Positions 21,836-36,700 of a DNA stretch of 64,000 bases are shown here, in pieces. Location of the stretch: positions 14,577,501 to 14,641,500 of the forward strand of contig NC_064012.1 of NCBI RefSeq assembly GCF_932276165.1, given 5' to 3'. The position numbers and the translations under genes are program-made. The notes beneath the pieces were generated by a model, which was not told the DNA's origin, did not search any database, and was given only the letters and a program-made list of their open reading frames with translations. The stretch comes from Plutella xylostella. Lineage: Eukaryota > Arthropoda > Insecta > Lepidoptera > Plutellidae. Position 1 is the stretch's first letter. Each line of letters opens with the position of its first letter.

Positions 21836-22423
21836 TTATAGTGTTACATTTTACTGCGTTGCTTTCTACATCTTCTGAAAATTATGAAACAGAGCGTTTC
21901 ATATCAATTAGGTATGTTACTTGGTACTATATGGAATGGACCTACCTACATAATATTTTAATAGTGATATGGTACTTAATTAGTAAATAATAATAGTCAT
22001 CGCATAACCGTAAAAACAGTGTTTTTATTCTGTAATATATAGCTTTAGAAGAAATAAACTTGTGATACTTACTTCACTACTTGCTGTAGTACCTACTCAT
22101 GGGTTTTGTAAGTCAAAAGGGAATATGCCCCACCCTCTTCCTTATATCGAATACGCTTTTTCAAGAAAATACCTATTGACAAAAAATATATTAAAAATTA
22201 AATCAATCTACATTTCTTATGCTCTTTTAATCAATATGCTGCTCTTTAAAAGTACTTACTTAAAACTGTAGGTACCTAAGTTTAGAGACTGAAATGTTAT
22301 TATTATACTGTTCTATATACTACCTCCACTTCTTCCCTCAAATTCATACACCATATTAAAAAAATACAACAAGGTTAAAATTGACTTTGAAGTATCTAAA
22401 AGCTCGGGGGTTTGTGTCTATAC

Positions 22424-23618
22424 TATTTATTTATTTATTTATTAGTATTAGGGAAACAGACAGTATCATAATACAATAAATTAAAGTTCTTATTTAATAC
22501 ATAGACCAGTAAAGTTTCCACTATTAGATAGAACTTAAACTAAGGCAATAAGTTAATTATTAAAAAAAAAATATTAACAAAGTTGTAAATACAAGTACTT
22601 TTTACCAAAACAGAAACTAAATTACATCTAAAATTAATTTCTTAAATTTAGTATAATTTGTTTTTTGTAAATATTAAAACTGAAATGAAGTGGATCTAAA
22701 TGGTTAAACTTATTATTATAATTCTTACAAGCTCTATATAAAAATGAATTTGCAGCGTAATTAGTTTTGACTGCGGGCAAACTAAAGAAGAGTTTACTTC
22801 TAGAATTAACGCGAGGGCAACGGTAACATATATTATTTAAAAGATATGATGAATCAATTTCATTATTAAGTAATTTATAAAGAAACAACTGATCTCTCAT
22901 ATTGCGTCTATCGGACAGGCTATCAATTTTATTTGTATTAATATTATTAAACCTAAAATTAATATGCTTCAAAAATTTATTTTGAATTCTTTCCAAAGTG
23001 TTTATATAAATATCGTATTGTGGATTCCATACAGTGGACCCATATTCAAGAACCGAGCGGACAAAGGAGTTGTATAGTTTTATCAAAGTAGAGGATTGTT
23101 TAAAGTCTCTACCAACTCTCAAGATGAAACCAAGCATTCTATAAGCTTTACCTGATACTGTCTCAATGTGTTTATTAAAAACAAGTTTATGATCTAAATA
23201 AACACCCAGATCTTTGACCTCCGTCACTCTAACCAAAGGTTCATCTTGCAATTTGTAGTTGAATAATATAGGTTTTTTTTTTCTAGTAAAAGATATAATA
23301 TTACATTTTTTAGCATTCAATTTCAAAAGATTATTACTACAATAGGAACATAATGCATTAAGATCATCCTGAAATTTTTTGCAATCGATTTCACTATCAA
23401 TAATTTTAAATATTTTGTTATCATCGGCATATAGCAGAAAGTTCGAATGTTGGAAAATTTTAAATATGTCATTAATAAACACATTAAACAAAAGAGGGCC
23501 AAGATGCGAACCCTGTGGGACGCCAGAAGTTACTGGTACAAACGAGGAACAATAACCTTTAATAGTGACAGCCTGGCTTCTATCACTTAAATAAGACCGA
23601 ACCCATCTAAGAAAGACC
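22424..23618 (-). mobile_element. LINE 3' half (Jockey-like), ORF open for ~330 codons
   Basis: Minus-strand reverse transcriptase fragment. It enters at about 23618 (WVRSYLSDRSQAVTIKGYC), passes SGVPQGSHLGPLLFNVFIND and the catalytic YADD box (LLYADDNKIF), and continues through SVLEYGSTVWNPQYDIYINT to a stop at 22634. The 3' end has a TTTATTTATTTATTTATT-type tail (plus sense) near 22424-22445. It is truncated at the 5' side, so the endonuclease and the first RT motifs are missing. The continuous frame indicates a fairly young insertion. Confidence 0.85.
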
Positions 23619-24188
23619 TATCCCTATCTTCGTTCTTCATCCACCTTCAAACATAAACTAGACCAACCAACTCTTAAGACTAAAGCTATCTTCTGCCCCC
23701 ACTCCAGCAATGGCGGTGTCCCCCCATCAGCCGGGGCCAATCAGGGGGGCACTGGAGCGTGCCCCCGGCCTCACACAAACACTGCTAGTTCACAGGCACT
23801 AGAAGGTACAGTGATATGCAGTGGAGACGAGTGAGTGGGACTATAGTGGTGATAATAAATAGAGCGACCGGGTTATGCCACTCTAGGGTGAATGAAATAC
23901 GGCTTTATAAGTAGTTATTATGTGATGTGTGAGTTAAATGATTCTGAAACAATGAATATTTTAACGTTCCTTTTCTCAGTCTTATCAATATTAACGAATT
24001 TCCAAATCTCCATGTTGTTCAGACTGACCCCTTGAGGTATCCCCTTTCAGCTAGACTGTCTTATTTTTTATAGCAATCTCTAACTGACAACCTTTGGATG
24101 GAAGCAAGTGAGTCTACATATAACCGATTTGAGTGTCACCCTGTATAGTAACTACTGCGACAGCGGGCGCTGTGCCGGGGGCGGGTCC

Positions 24189-24219
<31 letters not shown>

Positions 24220-27028
24220 CGCCACGCGCGGCCCCACATTACCCACGAAGCTGCTCCGAATCACCAGCGGCTTGTAATTTCATTGTGCTAATTTATAACT
24301 GTGCTCAATTGCCGTGCTGAATTACATGGGAATGGAGAACGTTATGCTAACCTTCGGAGACTTGGATTTGGAGCATAATGTAGGTATCTACTTACTAGGT
24401 AGGTATCTACGCCGCCTATTTTGTTATGTTTATGGTTTATACCTACATAGCTATACTTAAATAAATACTTAATAAGTTTATAACTTTTCAATAGTTTAAC
24501 AATAATCTTAAGTAAAACATTTTCAACAGAGTTGGTAAAAGGTTTGTAGGTCGTTGTAATATTAAATCACTGACCCAAAGATTGTAAATTCTTGTATGTG
24601 ATGTTTTTTCGGTTCACTTATAGGTAAATGTTCTACAAACTTTTTGTAAGCTCTATTACCTAATAGGTACTTACCTACCTACGGGGAGTTACAGTTTTCG
24701 ATATCCTAATAAAAATAGAGAAAAGGATACTTGTAAATCTTTAATAAGTTTAGTATTTCCTCGAGTTTGAAATCAAATTGGAAATAAAATTCAATCAGCA
24801 TTTTTATCGGTACCAAAACAAATCCCATTTAAATCTACAAATCCAATTCGCCGCCCGTGCCCGAAACCGACAAACAAACTTTAAAACCGACGAGCATCGG
24901 CTCAGCACACACTAGAGCAATCGGTGAGAACTTTAAATGGTTTGCGAACACGTGGTCTAAACTGTACCTCACTTACCCTACGATTTTAAACCCACATAGC
25001 GTCTAAAATATGGGTGGTTTTAGGGTGCGCTGGGTGAAGTTTGGCCGCGTGTCGCCGCGTGCGTGACGCGTGCGTGGCGCGTGTGTGGCGTGCGTGCGTC
25101 CAAGTGTTCGGAACATGTTGACGCCTAGGCGCGCCGTTTTTCTGACGGCACTTAATTAATCCATGTCGCGACCTACTTGTAAATATTATTATTAAAGTCG
25201 ACCGGAACGGGCGGGGGTGGTAAGTCAAGTTTTCGCGAATTGATTTCGTAGGCATATGCTGGCCAATTATAGACTGCAGATCCGTTGTTTGAAGGTTGGC
25301 ACGTTTAGATTCGGTTCTGAGGAAGAAGGGGTCTGTTACGTAGTGTTATAAAGTTACTTATAAATAACTGAATACTTATTGGTTGCGAAATAAACCATAA
25401 ATACAGTTTCGGAAAGAAAGATTACTTACATTTTATTCTAAACATGTATGAAATCACTCATCTACCTATCACAAATTCTGTAACTGAAAAACTCCATACC
25501 TTTTACAATTATTGCAGGGCCCGCCGCCCTAAAGCTCCTTTACAGTTGTTTTATGGGAATAAAATCTCATGGGTATATTTAGTTTAATGTCAGTAAGTCT
25601 TAAAACAATTTGCCATGGTTAATTTGTGGTAGTTCCCAAAGGTCGGTATTTGCGAGGGGTCAAAAGACCCCAATCCACTTTTGTTAAGTAGGGTGTTTAT
25701 ATTTGGTAGGGTTCTCAAACTGTTTCCAAAATCTGTAAAAAATCAATAGGTACGCGAATTTCAATTTAAAATTTTACTTATAAGTAAATAGCTGATGAAG
25801 AATATTTACTGGGAATTGATGTGATGGATGTATATTTAAACAATAGTTAAGTAAATAGTTTCATACTTTCTATACTTTTTACTGATGTAAATGGGTCATT
25901 CTGTATTTGATTCTAAACTAATAACTTTGCTACATCTTGCTCAATTAGTTAAATTTAATGTCACTGAAACCCGGAATGGTGTAAGCGCGTAGTAGTCTAA
26001 TATAATTTGACTTTATAAATATTGGTTTAAAAACGTCAGTTTTAGAGCCGCTGGTCGCTGACAATGGGAGCGTGCATCCGACTTGTCAATAATTGCGTAT
26101 AATAAATGCTTAAACACAACAAACAGACCATCGGGGCCACGTTCACAAAGGGGTGCGGAATCACCCCAAAAAACTAGCGGAAATATGCACAAAATACGTA
26201 ATTATTTTATTTGTCATTGGCCTGGTGAGTGTAATTTCGTTGTGAGTTGCCATCGTTCTCATGAATGTTAATTTGTACTTAAATAAGAACCCTAAATAAT
26301 TGTGTGAAAAAAATATTAAAACTTACTCACTTAAGTAGGTACTTAAGTACCTACCTATTTTATCCTACGTGAATTTTTCTATGGGAAATTAGCTATAGAG
26401 TAAAAAATATATTATATTGACTTCGTCGATGATCGAAGATTGACTTACATAAACCGTATTTTTAACCCTAAATTGTAAATACTTACCCTACAGTAAGTAT
26501 TAGTACTTAGTAGTAGTAGTAAAACATAGAATCGTCTTCATAGACCAGCGGCCTTTATTGATTAAATTATTATTTACATACATTTATATTTTCAGTAGCA
26601 TAACAAATTCTATAAGTAACAATAAAATTAAGTCTGTGATTTATATTAAACAAGGTATTACTATGTATTATGACCAGACTTTAACAGAACTTTACCTATG
26701 AAAGTGTACAAAACCTACCTAAATGATGAAATATGAATTATTTGTCGAAACTCTTTAGTTCATTGCCGTTATTAGTCTTTAGGTAAGTTATCTACAAGTT
26801 CGTATAAAATACATATTTACTTAGCTTTAAAAAAACGTTTGCTTTGCATGAAAAACCCAAATAAGTAAGTACTTACTATGAACACTTAACATTACAATAA
26901 CATTAACAATTATACTTATTCACAACAGTTTAAAGCTAATGATTGTCGGCCTTGGTCTTCGTACAAGGCGGAATGTATCATACTTAAGTATACCTTAGAA
27001 AATAGAATGAACAATCCCAGGACAGTAG
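23619..27028. other. Intergenic stretch with microsatellites
   Basis: No supported gene. 23690-23790 is GC-rich and reads like a degraded repeat. 24191-24218 is a perfect (GCC)n run. 25035-25095 is a GCGTGCGTG-type low-complexity tract. The rest is AT-rich with TACCTACCTA-like strings. A small plus-strand frame with a polyproline run at 24108-24320 is an artefact of the (GCC)n run. Confidence 0.5.
24191..24218. repeat. (GCC)n microsatellite
   Basis: About nine uninterrupted GCC units in a locally GC-rich setting. Read in frame it gives polyproline, but there is no gene around it. Confidence 0.85.
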
Positions 27029-27115
27029 GTACGGTCAGGTGCAGAGAGACCTGACCCCCCTCTCATAGTAACAATGTTTCTGAGAGGGGTAAGGTCATTC
27101 TGCCCTTAGCTGTAC
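27029..27115. mobile_element. MITE family A, copy 3
   Basis: Starts GTACGGTCAGGTGCAGAG, has the same AGTAACAATG centre and ends GCCCTTAGCTGTAC. It is closest to copy 1 (94-181) in sequence and orientation. Confidence 0.65.
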
Positions 27116-27535
27116 CTGTACTTACTGCTAAAAATTGTTTCAGCTATATGAGGTACTTGTACAAAGAATGAAGGTATCTTTATTATTATGATTATCAAGT
27201 CTTTCAGTGTGATCGTCCTAAAATTTATTAAAAAATACTGTCAAATCTACTACTGTTAAAGTCCGGTCAATGCACAGGGACAAATTTATTACCTAAAACC
27301 GGTAGGTTTAACGCGAACCAATAAAGAATCGATATGAAAAAGGCGGTGATAACATAAATCTATTTCCATATCGCTTCTGTATCTTCTCGTCTTATACTAC
27401 AAACCTACATAACTATAATACAGTTAATTTTGAAGGCACAAATAGAGAAAACTCAGTAAAAATCATAATTCATTAACAAAAATACAATAAACAGTAATTT
27501 TCGTTCGTTTCTTTAAACAGGAAGTGAACATTAAT

Positions 27536-27541
27536 TTTATT
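27536..27541 (-). terminator. Poly(A) signal of the peptide transporter gene
   Basis: AATAAA on the minus strand, 222 bases below the TAA stop at 27763, in AT-rich sequence with an adjoining second A-rich match. This gives a 3' UTR of about 240 bases. Confidence 0.55.
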
Positions 27542-27762
27542 TATGTTGCATACATTTGATGCCAGGTGACAAGGGACCTTTACTTTACAACAACTTTAAT
27601 TAAAATTAATTTAATACATATAAAGGCAAGCAGTTTACTTAAATCGGTACTTTTACCCTTTGCGCTATTTGATGCAGTAAGAGATCTATTGAAACGCACA
27701 AAAGTCCCTAACTTTAACCGCATGTGCGTTGAACAAATAGTCCTAAATAAATAATTGTCACT

Positions 27763-30700
27763 TTAGCTCGTTTTCTCCATTTTGATGTCTTCGGTGGGCG
27801 CCAAGTCCTCCGTACTGGACTTGGTCTCGACGTACTTGTACTTGAGGGCCATCCACGTGAATATCATCATGTCCAACAACATGAGACCGGCGAATAGGAA
27901 GAACTCCTTCCACTGAAACAATAGACAATTAAAGATGAGTTACTAAGTATAAGCAAATCTAAATCGGAGAAGATTTTAAAACTTATAACACATGTAGAGA
28001 TTGCTGATTGCATTTATCCAAACATTATTGGTCATCACAGGCATCCATTGAGTATGGAGGGTACATCCGAGTCCGCGTTGTTCTATGGTTGCACGGCATT
28101 TCGTGCCGCATCGTTCGGTTACAGACAAGACAAGAATGCTTTTGAGCCTTATATTTTCCAGCCAGTCTTCGTCGTGTTTTTTACCGAATTCAAAAATATC
28201 AGAAAAATAAATAAACCATTCACCAAAAACGTTACCAACCTGTGCATCCAAGAAGTTTCCTTCCACCACCAGCACCACAATAAGATTCCCGAAGGCCACG
28301 GTCAGTAGCCAGACGGATTGGAGCACAGACTTCATGGAGGCGGGAGCCTGGGTGAAGGAGAACTCTAGACCGGTGACGGAGAACATGACCTCGCCCATCG
28401 TCATCACGACGTACTGGGGGACCAGCCACAGGATGTGGACCGAGTTGGGCGGAGTGATGGTCACGGGGTTCGCTGACTGGGGAGAAAAGGTGACATTTTT
28501 ATTACATGGAATTAATACTAATTTAGCGAGATCTAGTAGTATGCTTAAAATTTACGTTATTTAAAAAATTATACGTAACTAAGTATACGATCATTTACTT
28601 TGTCTAACTTTGCTAAGCGCTAGTTATGAGTCCTTTATATACAAATAGACGATGGTACAGATTAATAAGTTCGAATTCCATCTAAGAATTCGTTATGAGT
28701 AAAGACAGGGTTCTGGTGGGGATTATCGGAAGCGCAGTATGATACTATGTAATTGCTTGTGTGGAGCTTCACATAAGATGATGCACCTCATATCACATCA
28801 TGCCCCGCGTGCTTTAACAACCTGTCATGACCGCTACCGGTTGGTTTTAAAATTCTAGATTCGAATGATTTAGTAACTCAGTCATTTAAATGTGACCCAA
28901 AATCAAGACGATAGCACTTACAAATCTCCCACTAGCGTCTTCATACAGGTTGATGGTGTAGACAGCACCAGTCTCTAGCTTCAACTCTGTAAGCACGGTG
29001 TCTCCTGATACTATGACGTCATAAGTTCCTTTCTCCAGGATTTTCTGCGCAGTGTCTGTGCTCTGGACGACCATACGGGTCTTGTTCTTCTTGGATACTG
29101 GCTCGAAGGTTATTTCTACTGGGCTTCTCACGTTGGATAGGATTCTGGGAGATATAATCCACTATTAGACATTTTGTTACTATGACACAATAATGGTAGC
29201 TAAGTGTTATCAAGATTTTAGACCTATTACAGCTAAATAACAACGTATTACGAAGAGAAAAACGGTATGCACTAACCTGACACCAACGCTATCAATGGCC
29301 TTTTCATTGTCATCCACAAACTCGAACAATCCCTCTCTTCTGACAAACACGGAGTTTGCTGTCTTTTCTTTCAACTGGAACTGACCGCTGTAGGCAATGT
29401 CAGCACAGGCAGGGTTGGAGCTGTCTCCAGTGAGACTGTAGGAGAAGGAGGTGGACCCTACGGCTTCTATGTCCAGTCTCTCATAGACCCCGAGTGGGCC
29501 AATGTTTGAGGAGATGTTGGCTCCAACCATGGTCAAACTGCAGTCGAAGCCGTTGTATACTCGCAGTTGAGCCAGACCGGACGCGACTGGGGTTCCGTAG
29601 GTTGGCTGCGAAATTAGTTATTGTGAGATGGATTCCTAAATTATTATAATGGAAATTGTATATATGTAATATTGCGAAACGCTAAGCACTACGTGTTTGG
29701 TATATTTTAAACATTTTCCTCCTCGGTAACTATACCTAATTAGCATGACTTTCAGTAGGTATCTTTGTAGATAATATACAATTATACATCCCGTAGGTAC
29801 TATGTATCAGTCGAGTGTTAAGCATGTGCTATGTGTCTGCTAACTGCTATTGTTTTTCAGTTTAGGTAACAATAACTAATCATTTTATCAAACACGAGGC
29901 AACTCTTTATCGGTTAATGTCATTGACTTACATTATAAAAGTACCTGAGTTAAGTGTTGGCATCAGTATACGAACAAATATTAGTAAATTATGCAGTCAA
30001 GTGCAAAACAACATTGTGCATACACGCAATGACTTTGATAATACAAATATCTGGAGATAAAAAATATCTAAAAGTTTTAAATCCATAGCGCTATTGAGTA
30101 GATGATTTTTTTTCTTGAGATAACAGCAGCAGTGGCAACTACTGGCGAAAATTCGATCAAGGTCGGGGTCACCAATTTGCCTACTATGATTTAGGCAAGA
30201 GTAAACGACACAACTCGATGAGTAAATGATCTTATTGCTAAGGATGAGACCCCATTGAAGCGTTGTGTCGCTTTCTCACAAATCAACGGTTTTAAAAAAT
30301 ATAATGGCAGTGACGACGCTGTTACGACGTAACGCACCAATGGACATAGGACTCCGTTGGCCTTGCAATACTATGAAGAAGAAGACTATCTTGAAGAGTT
30401 CCCCAACTCACCACCAGGTTGAGTTCGACGACTCCGGAGATGCAGAAGGCGGCGGCGGCCAGCACGCCCCCCCAGATCATCTTGTGCAGCGGCTTGCGCA
30501 CCAGGCGGCACCACGACAGGAACGGGTAGATCGCCTGGAAGATAACAATATAAGTTATTAAAATTAGATCGGAAAAAAGTTGTTGGAATACATAGTTCGG
30601 ATCTCATACAATACATGGAATATCTTACCACTCAAAATCTAGAAGTCTAGAAAGCAAGAGAATTTATGATTGATAGTGTTAAGTGGCAAATTAATATGCG

Positions 30701-33700
30701 CCTATAGGTGCAGGATAGAAGCCTGCCTGGATGGCGTATCAACTATTCTTTGTGATACTATGCCGACTCGCTAATCCTTTCACCATTGCACTGAGTCTAT
30801 AACAAACCCTAGACCCCTGCCCAGAACTGAATTTAAAACCTAGATATGTTAACTCACCATCACGCAGTAGCCCAGCGTGGCGCGAATTGGTCCAAGCAAT
30901 AATAGGAAGGCAGTTTGAATCTTGGGGATATGCTTAAAGGTTCCATTTGAGAGAGCCAGGTGCTTACATCCCCATAGATAATATAAGAGAATAGAATAGA
31001 ATAGTAGGTACTTACGACTTCAAACAGCGGTATAAAGATGAGGATGAGCAGCGGGTTGAGCACCTGCATCTGGTCGGCTTTGAGCTGCCAGCCGCCGATG
31101 TCCTGCCGCATGCGGTCCGCCTGGAACGTCCATCTGGAGCCCTGGAGACAGGGAGATGGGGTTAGGGATGATGGAACTCATGGGATAATGGTTACGGACG
31201 AGTGAGCTGGGTGTAATGCAAGAACCCCTATAAAAATACACGATTTGAGATTTATTCCATTCTGCTGTAAGCAAGTATTTTGATATTTGATAGCAAGATG
31301 CAAGATATTTTGCACCAAGCTGTCTATGGACCATGATCGGAAAAAGTGGCAGATTTTCATGAGACTCTTCATGCGCCGATTCGGGTTGCAAAGCAACGTT
31401 ATCGACGTCGATAAAGTGGTATACACGATATTTCTATCAACGTTCATAACGGTACCTTATTGACGCGATAATAGTTCAGTTAAGTATAAATTTACCTGCT
31501 GATCAAACAGAGCCCAGAATACGGGCAGCGGTATGAACAGCACCAGCACCCGCAGCACGGCCTTCACGTCCTCGATGAGGGCGCGGTCGAAGCGGTCGTC
31601 GGCGTGGTCCAGCCAGTGGGCGCGCTTCTCCTTGCTCTTTATTGAACGGACTACTCCATGCTGGGGGTACAGAAAATGGGTTAGTAGTTTGTGTTGTTGT
31701 CGATGAGCTTATCGCTTCGGGCCTGTTCAACAATATCTGGCTACCGGCGGGATAACAGGCATGCTTTCTTGGACGATGAAAGCATGTCTTTTATCCCACA
31801 GGTAAGTATTATCCAGACCTTGGGAATCAGGCCTTAGGTAGTAGGTAGCCTGTAGTAGACAAATAAGGAGGTGGTGCGGACTTCTAGTGGTTTTTGTCTA
31901 GCAGAGGATGTTTAGTGGCTGATGATGATATTGAGCTGAAAGACAGGAAATAATAATATGGGGGATTGCTGTCGTGTCTTCGGAATACCTAAGTAATAAG
32001 TACCTACAGTAATGAATCATATCTTAGACATCGTAGTGCATGTTGTCGGATAATTAGTCTTGAATACTTATGTTTTTTTTCTAAAGTATTTACCACTCAT
32101 ATCTGGATATCTGGTAGGTATAGGCAGGATGTTGCATGAGAACTGTCGTAATCTAGATAGGGGTGATAAGAACTATTGTCCGTTGAGTTCACGTGACTTT
32201 GGTTCCTTATAATACAATTAGTTATAACGTTAAATCCAAGTGCATTATACGGTATAACGTATTTACCTATTGATAAATACCTACGTAAGCAATGTATGTA
32301 AACAATAGACAATAATATTTATCATTCAGCGGCTGTTTCAACGTAAACCTATTTATTGGAATTCGCCACATTTAACGGATGACTAACGACCTATAGGTAC
32401 AATTATAAGATAATCGTACAACTATTCCAGTAGTGGCAAATACGTATGTATGATCATAGAATAACGAGTACTAGTATAGTACTACTATGCTTGTTATTCT
32501 ATGGTTTGATAAATTGATGATGAAATGGCAAAGGAAAGTGTGCAGTTGCTGCTATCCCAATGTTATTTGTGCTGGGAACAGCACCAATAACATTGGGATA
32601 GCAGCTGTTACACAGTTACACGCTTGTTGTAGAGGGGGTTGCAAAAGGGGTATACTAAGCCGAAAACTACCCTAAAATGAAATCAAAATGTCAAAACTCT
32701 AACGTTGAAATGTCAAACTTTGTTGCTCACGTGTATTTTTACTATTGAGTGGATACTTACACCGACGCAGCTGGCGACTTGACCGATCACGTTTCCTGAA
32801 GGGTTCTTTATCACGTACAGAGGCTTGCCGATGTAGAAGAACACTGAAAATAATTAACTTAGTATTAATGTTTAAAATTAAGTATTTTCACGTGTAAACT
32901 TCGTGTAAAGCAAGTTTTGCATTGGCCAAATTACAAATATCGACTTTTGCAAGTAAATATTGTTGAAATTTAGGCTTTGGGCTTATATTATTAAGGAAGT
33001 ATGATCATGAAAAATGCAGTAGTATAGCTGTTTAAACCAGAGCCAAAAGTCGATTTATATTGTTGTTGAACCCCCTCTATAAAACCCTTCTTTCTCGGTC
33101 TAGGGTTGAAAAAACAACACAATACTCACCAATAGAGACGAGCATCAAAATACCAGGAACGCCGAAAGCCAAGGAGTAACAGCTGTTGTCACCGAAGCAT
33201 TTGATATCCGCTCTTAAGATCGGAGTCAGGAAGGTGGAGATAAGACTGCCGGCGTTGATGGCGAAGTAGAAGAGAGAGAAAAAGTATCCGAGGTACTTCT
33301 CCTGCTCTGGTATCTTGAACTGGTCGCCTCCGAAGGCGGAGACGCATGGCTTGATGCCTCCGGTGCCGAATGCTATCAGCAGCAGAGCCAGGATTGTGAA
33401 CTCCCTGCAAAGTAATCTTGATTGTAGTTTATGGTTTATGTGCTAATATACCAGGGATTTGAGATAAAATAGCTTTAATTTTCTTTTGATTCAAGATCCT
33501 GATTTGGTCAAAGTTCAGACTTTCAAATCAAGTGCACCTCAAACAAGCGCATTCAATTTCCATCAGTTTCTAAAAGGCTCAGACACATACGCGCGCGTAA
33601 CATATGATGCCATTTGTCGGTATACTTACATTTGCGGGAATGGCACTGCTGGTATGGCGGTGACTGATATGAGCACGCTGCCTAGTGCGTACACCAGCGA

Positions 33701-36700
33701 TAGGTACAATATTGTCCTGAAAACATAAAACAACGGTAAAATTAAATAAGTGCAGATGACTGATAAGTGATAAGCTAACAATTCACATTATGGTCTCGGG
33801 ATATAGCATCGTGCAGCCTGCTAAATGCCTACCTTAGACAGGTAGCCGGTGGTGGCTGGAACAGGAGGGAGTAGAACAGAGTGTTGCGCCGCTTCAAAGA
33901 AAGATCTCAGCACAAGCTTGCTTGTGTTCGGGTCCACCAACCAGCACTACGCCAGCGTGGTGAATTGGAAGCAGACCCATGCACCAGCCCCAGTGGGGAT
34001 GTGATGATGGGTTGTGATTAAAAGAAAGATCTACCTATATCCAGCAGCAGTCGCTTACACCCAGATCATGAAGTATAGGTACCTGAACCGCCCCAAGCAG
34101 GCGTCGGCGATGATGGCGCCGATGACGGGGAAGAAGTAGGCGAACATCGTGAACACGTGGTAGATGACCGTGGCGCCGTCGTCCGAGTAGCCCAGCTTGT
34201 CGCGCAGGTACAGGGACAGGATCGCTGGAATATACGACACCATGTATAGTTACCGTACCACCAGCAGTTAGCTATTAACAATCCATAAGCATAAGGCGAC
34301 ACGTCGCCTGTCAAAAATCTGTCTGATCCATAAAAGTTACGTAAGATTTGGCAAGGGTGGTGGTAACCCAAGAGTTGGGAAGATTTGACAAGCCAGTCCG
34401 TTGTGGTAACCCAAAAGTAAGGGGATAAACATTTACAGGGTGTCAAAAAGAGGGAGATTAAGGGGATGACTTAGAGGATAATTATGATTAACTTTCGTTC
34501 TAAGAATTTTGTAAATTCGTGTACATAGAGTTAGAGTTACTGATCACCCCCAAATGATCTTATCTACTCTTTACTTTGAGTTTAATTTTTATATTTAAAT
34601 GTATACTGAATACAATTATCAATTAATTCGGTTATTTTCATTTGTTATCCTCGTCCTTAGTTAACCTTCTATGCGATAGCTACTGCTTCAGAATATTAAA
34701 TTTGTCGATGTACTGCATTGGTGCCTAGTTGATAGTAACTTAGGAAACCAGAGCATATCGCCAGCAGTAAGCAAATAAGACATCCAAAATAATGGGCAAA
34801 TTACATAATACAGAGCCGGGCAATGAAAAAGTTCCACTCACAAAATGCCGACACCAAGCGACCCCAATTTTTTCAATGATTTAATTTAAAATTAGGACGA
34901 TTTTTAGAAGAAGATTTTTAGTTGTTAATATCCTGGTGCTCTGTTAAATGTACTTCATTGCTGCAGAAGACGTCTTTAAGCTAGTCTTTTCCGTTCAGAA
35001 GTAATTTGGTGATTTTCTCAGTGGAACCTTTCTTTTCATTGCCCGTGAGTGTAATAATAAATTATTTAATAAGTACTTCAAAATATCTATTACGTATGAG
35101 TGTCTAAGAATTCCCGCGACCATTGAGCAGCCTGAAAAGCTTTTCCGAGGAGAAATTCATCACGATACGAAGGCATGTCAATGTACTCGACCGAATTGGA
35201 AAGTTTAAAATGATTACAATTTTTATACGTAGGTACGGTGGCCTGCGCCTAAAAGTATACAGGCGGAGTTTTTAAAATAGCGATTCCTGATGATGAAGGG
35301 ACCAGCTACATTTGTTATAAATACGGGGACGTGTTGTGTGTGATGTGTGTAGCAGTGCTGTTTATGTGGATGTGCTTGAGCAGCATGTGAGCTTGAGATT
35401 GCTATTTTAAAAACTCTGCCTGTATACTTTTAGGCGCAGGCCACCGTACCTACGTATAAAAATTGTAATCATTTTAAACTTTCCAATTTGGTCGAGTACA
35501 TTGACATGCCTTCGTATCGTGATGCATAATGTAATCCTATCCTCACATTACCATGTAGATAAATGTCAAGTGGCTATACCTAGGCATAGTAGCCTTGACA
35601 CAAGCCTTCAAGCGTGACGACACTTGATAGCATCTTCCTTGAGGAAGCAACATTAGAATATAATGGACTAGGCAGTAGATAATGTACATGTAGATTGTTC
35701 TATTAATAAACGCAGGATATTATGTGTAAACAAACTATGCATCTACGATGTTGTAATTAATATTTATGTGGTCCACCAACCCGCACTAGGCCAGCGTGGT
35801 GGACTAAGCCTAAAACCTTCCTTCACTGGAAGGAGTCCCGTGCCCCAGCAGTGGGGACGTGATGAGACGAGATGACTCATAACAACGTAAGCATATGTAC
35901 CTATACTTAGTTATTTATTTGGTAATGGGTTCTTAATTTTAGGGCCAATTACACAATGTCTAGTTAATGACTACCTGTGGGATGAAATATATGCTATCAC
36001 TCTCTGTAATTATGTTTTAGACAGTGACGACATGTGATTTATTATCCCACATTTAGAGATATTCATTTATTCATTGCAACTATGCTGGTGTTACACTGTT
36101 CTTAAATCTATGCACAGATAAGTATCCTTAACATAGCCCCCTTGCAGGGCATAGCAACTTTTTCTTTAAACTAAATATTACATTATCCTGACATTGTGAA
36201 ACAGGCCCTTAAAGTAGTAAAGTACTAACCCCCATTTCTTGCTCAAACGCATTCGTCTTAACACCTTGTACATCAAAATAAACATAGCACTTACTTCGCA
36301 TGCCATAGTAGGAAAATCGCTCGCAGAACTCATTTGTGACGATGAACAGCACTGACTTTGGGTACGGCAGCTTCTGGAAACAACAAGAAAAACAAGTTCA
36401 TTTAAATATTCAAAATTTATGTTTTCAAGACACTAAAAATAAAGTTTGCCCGCGAATTCATTAAAAAAAATAAAAAATATGATTGAATTAGTGCACAATT
36501 TACACACAAATTGATAAGCGAAGTCTTTGGCGACAAAAAGTCAAAATTAGAACACCAAGATGTGGCTAGCAAGCCTCTTCTAAATAGACAGGTCGTGCTA
36601 TGAATTATGGGGGGTGTGTCTTCAGAATCTACTTATACCATTTTTTTTGCCTAACTGCCTTCCTTAAGACTTAAGGCGGCAGAGGTGGAGGCTGATAACA

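Noticed and set aside
24108..24320. Plus-strand polyproline protein
   Set aside because: The proline run is a (GCC)n microsatellite. The rest of the frame has no coding character.
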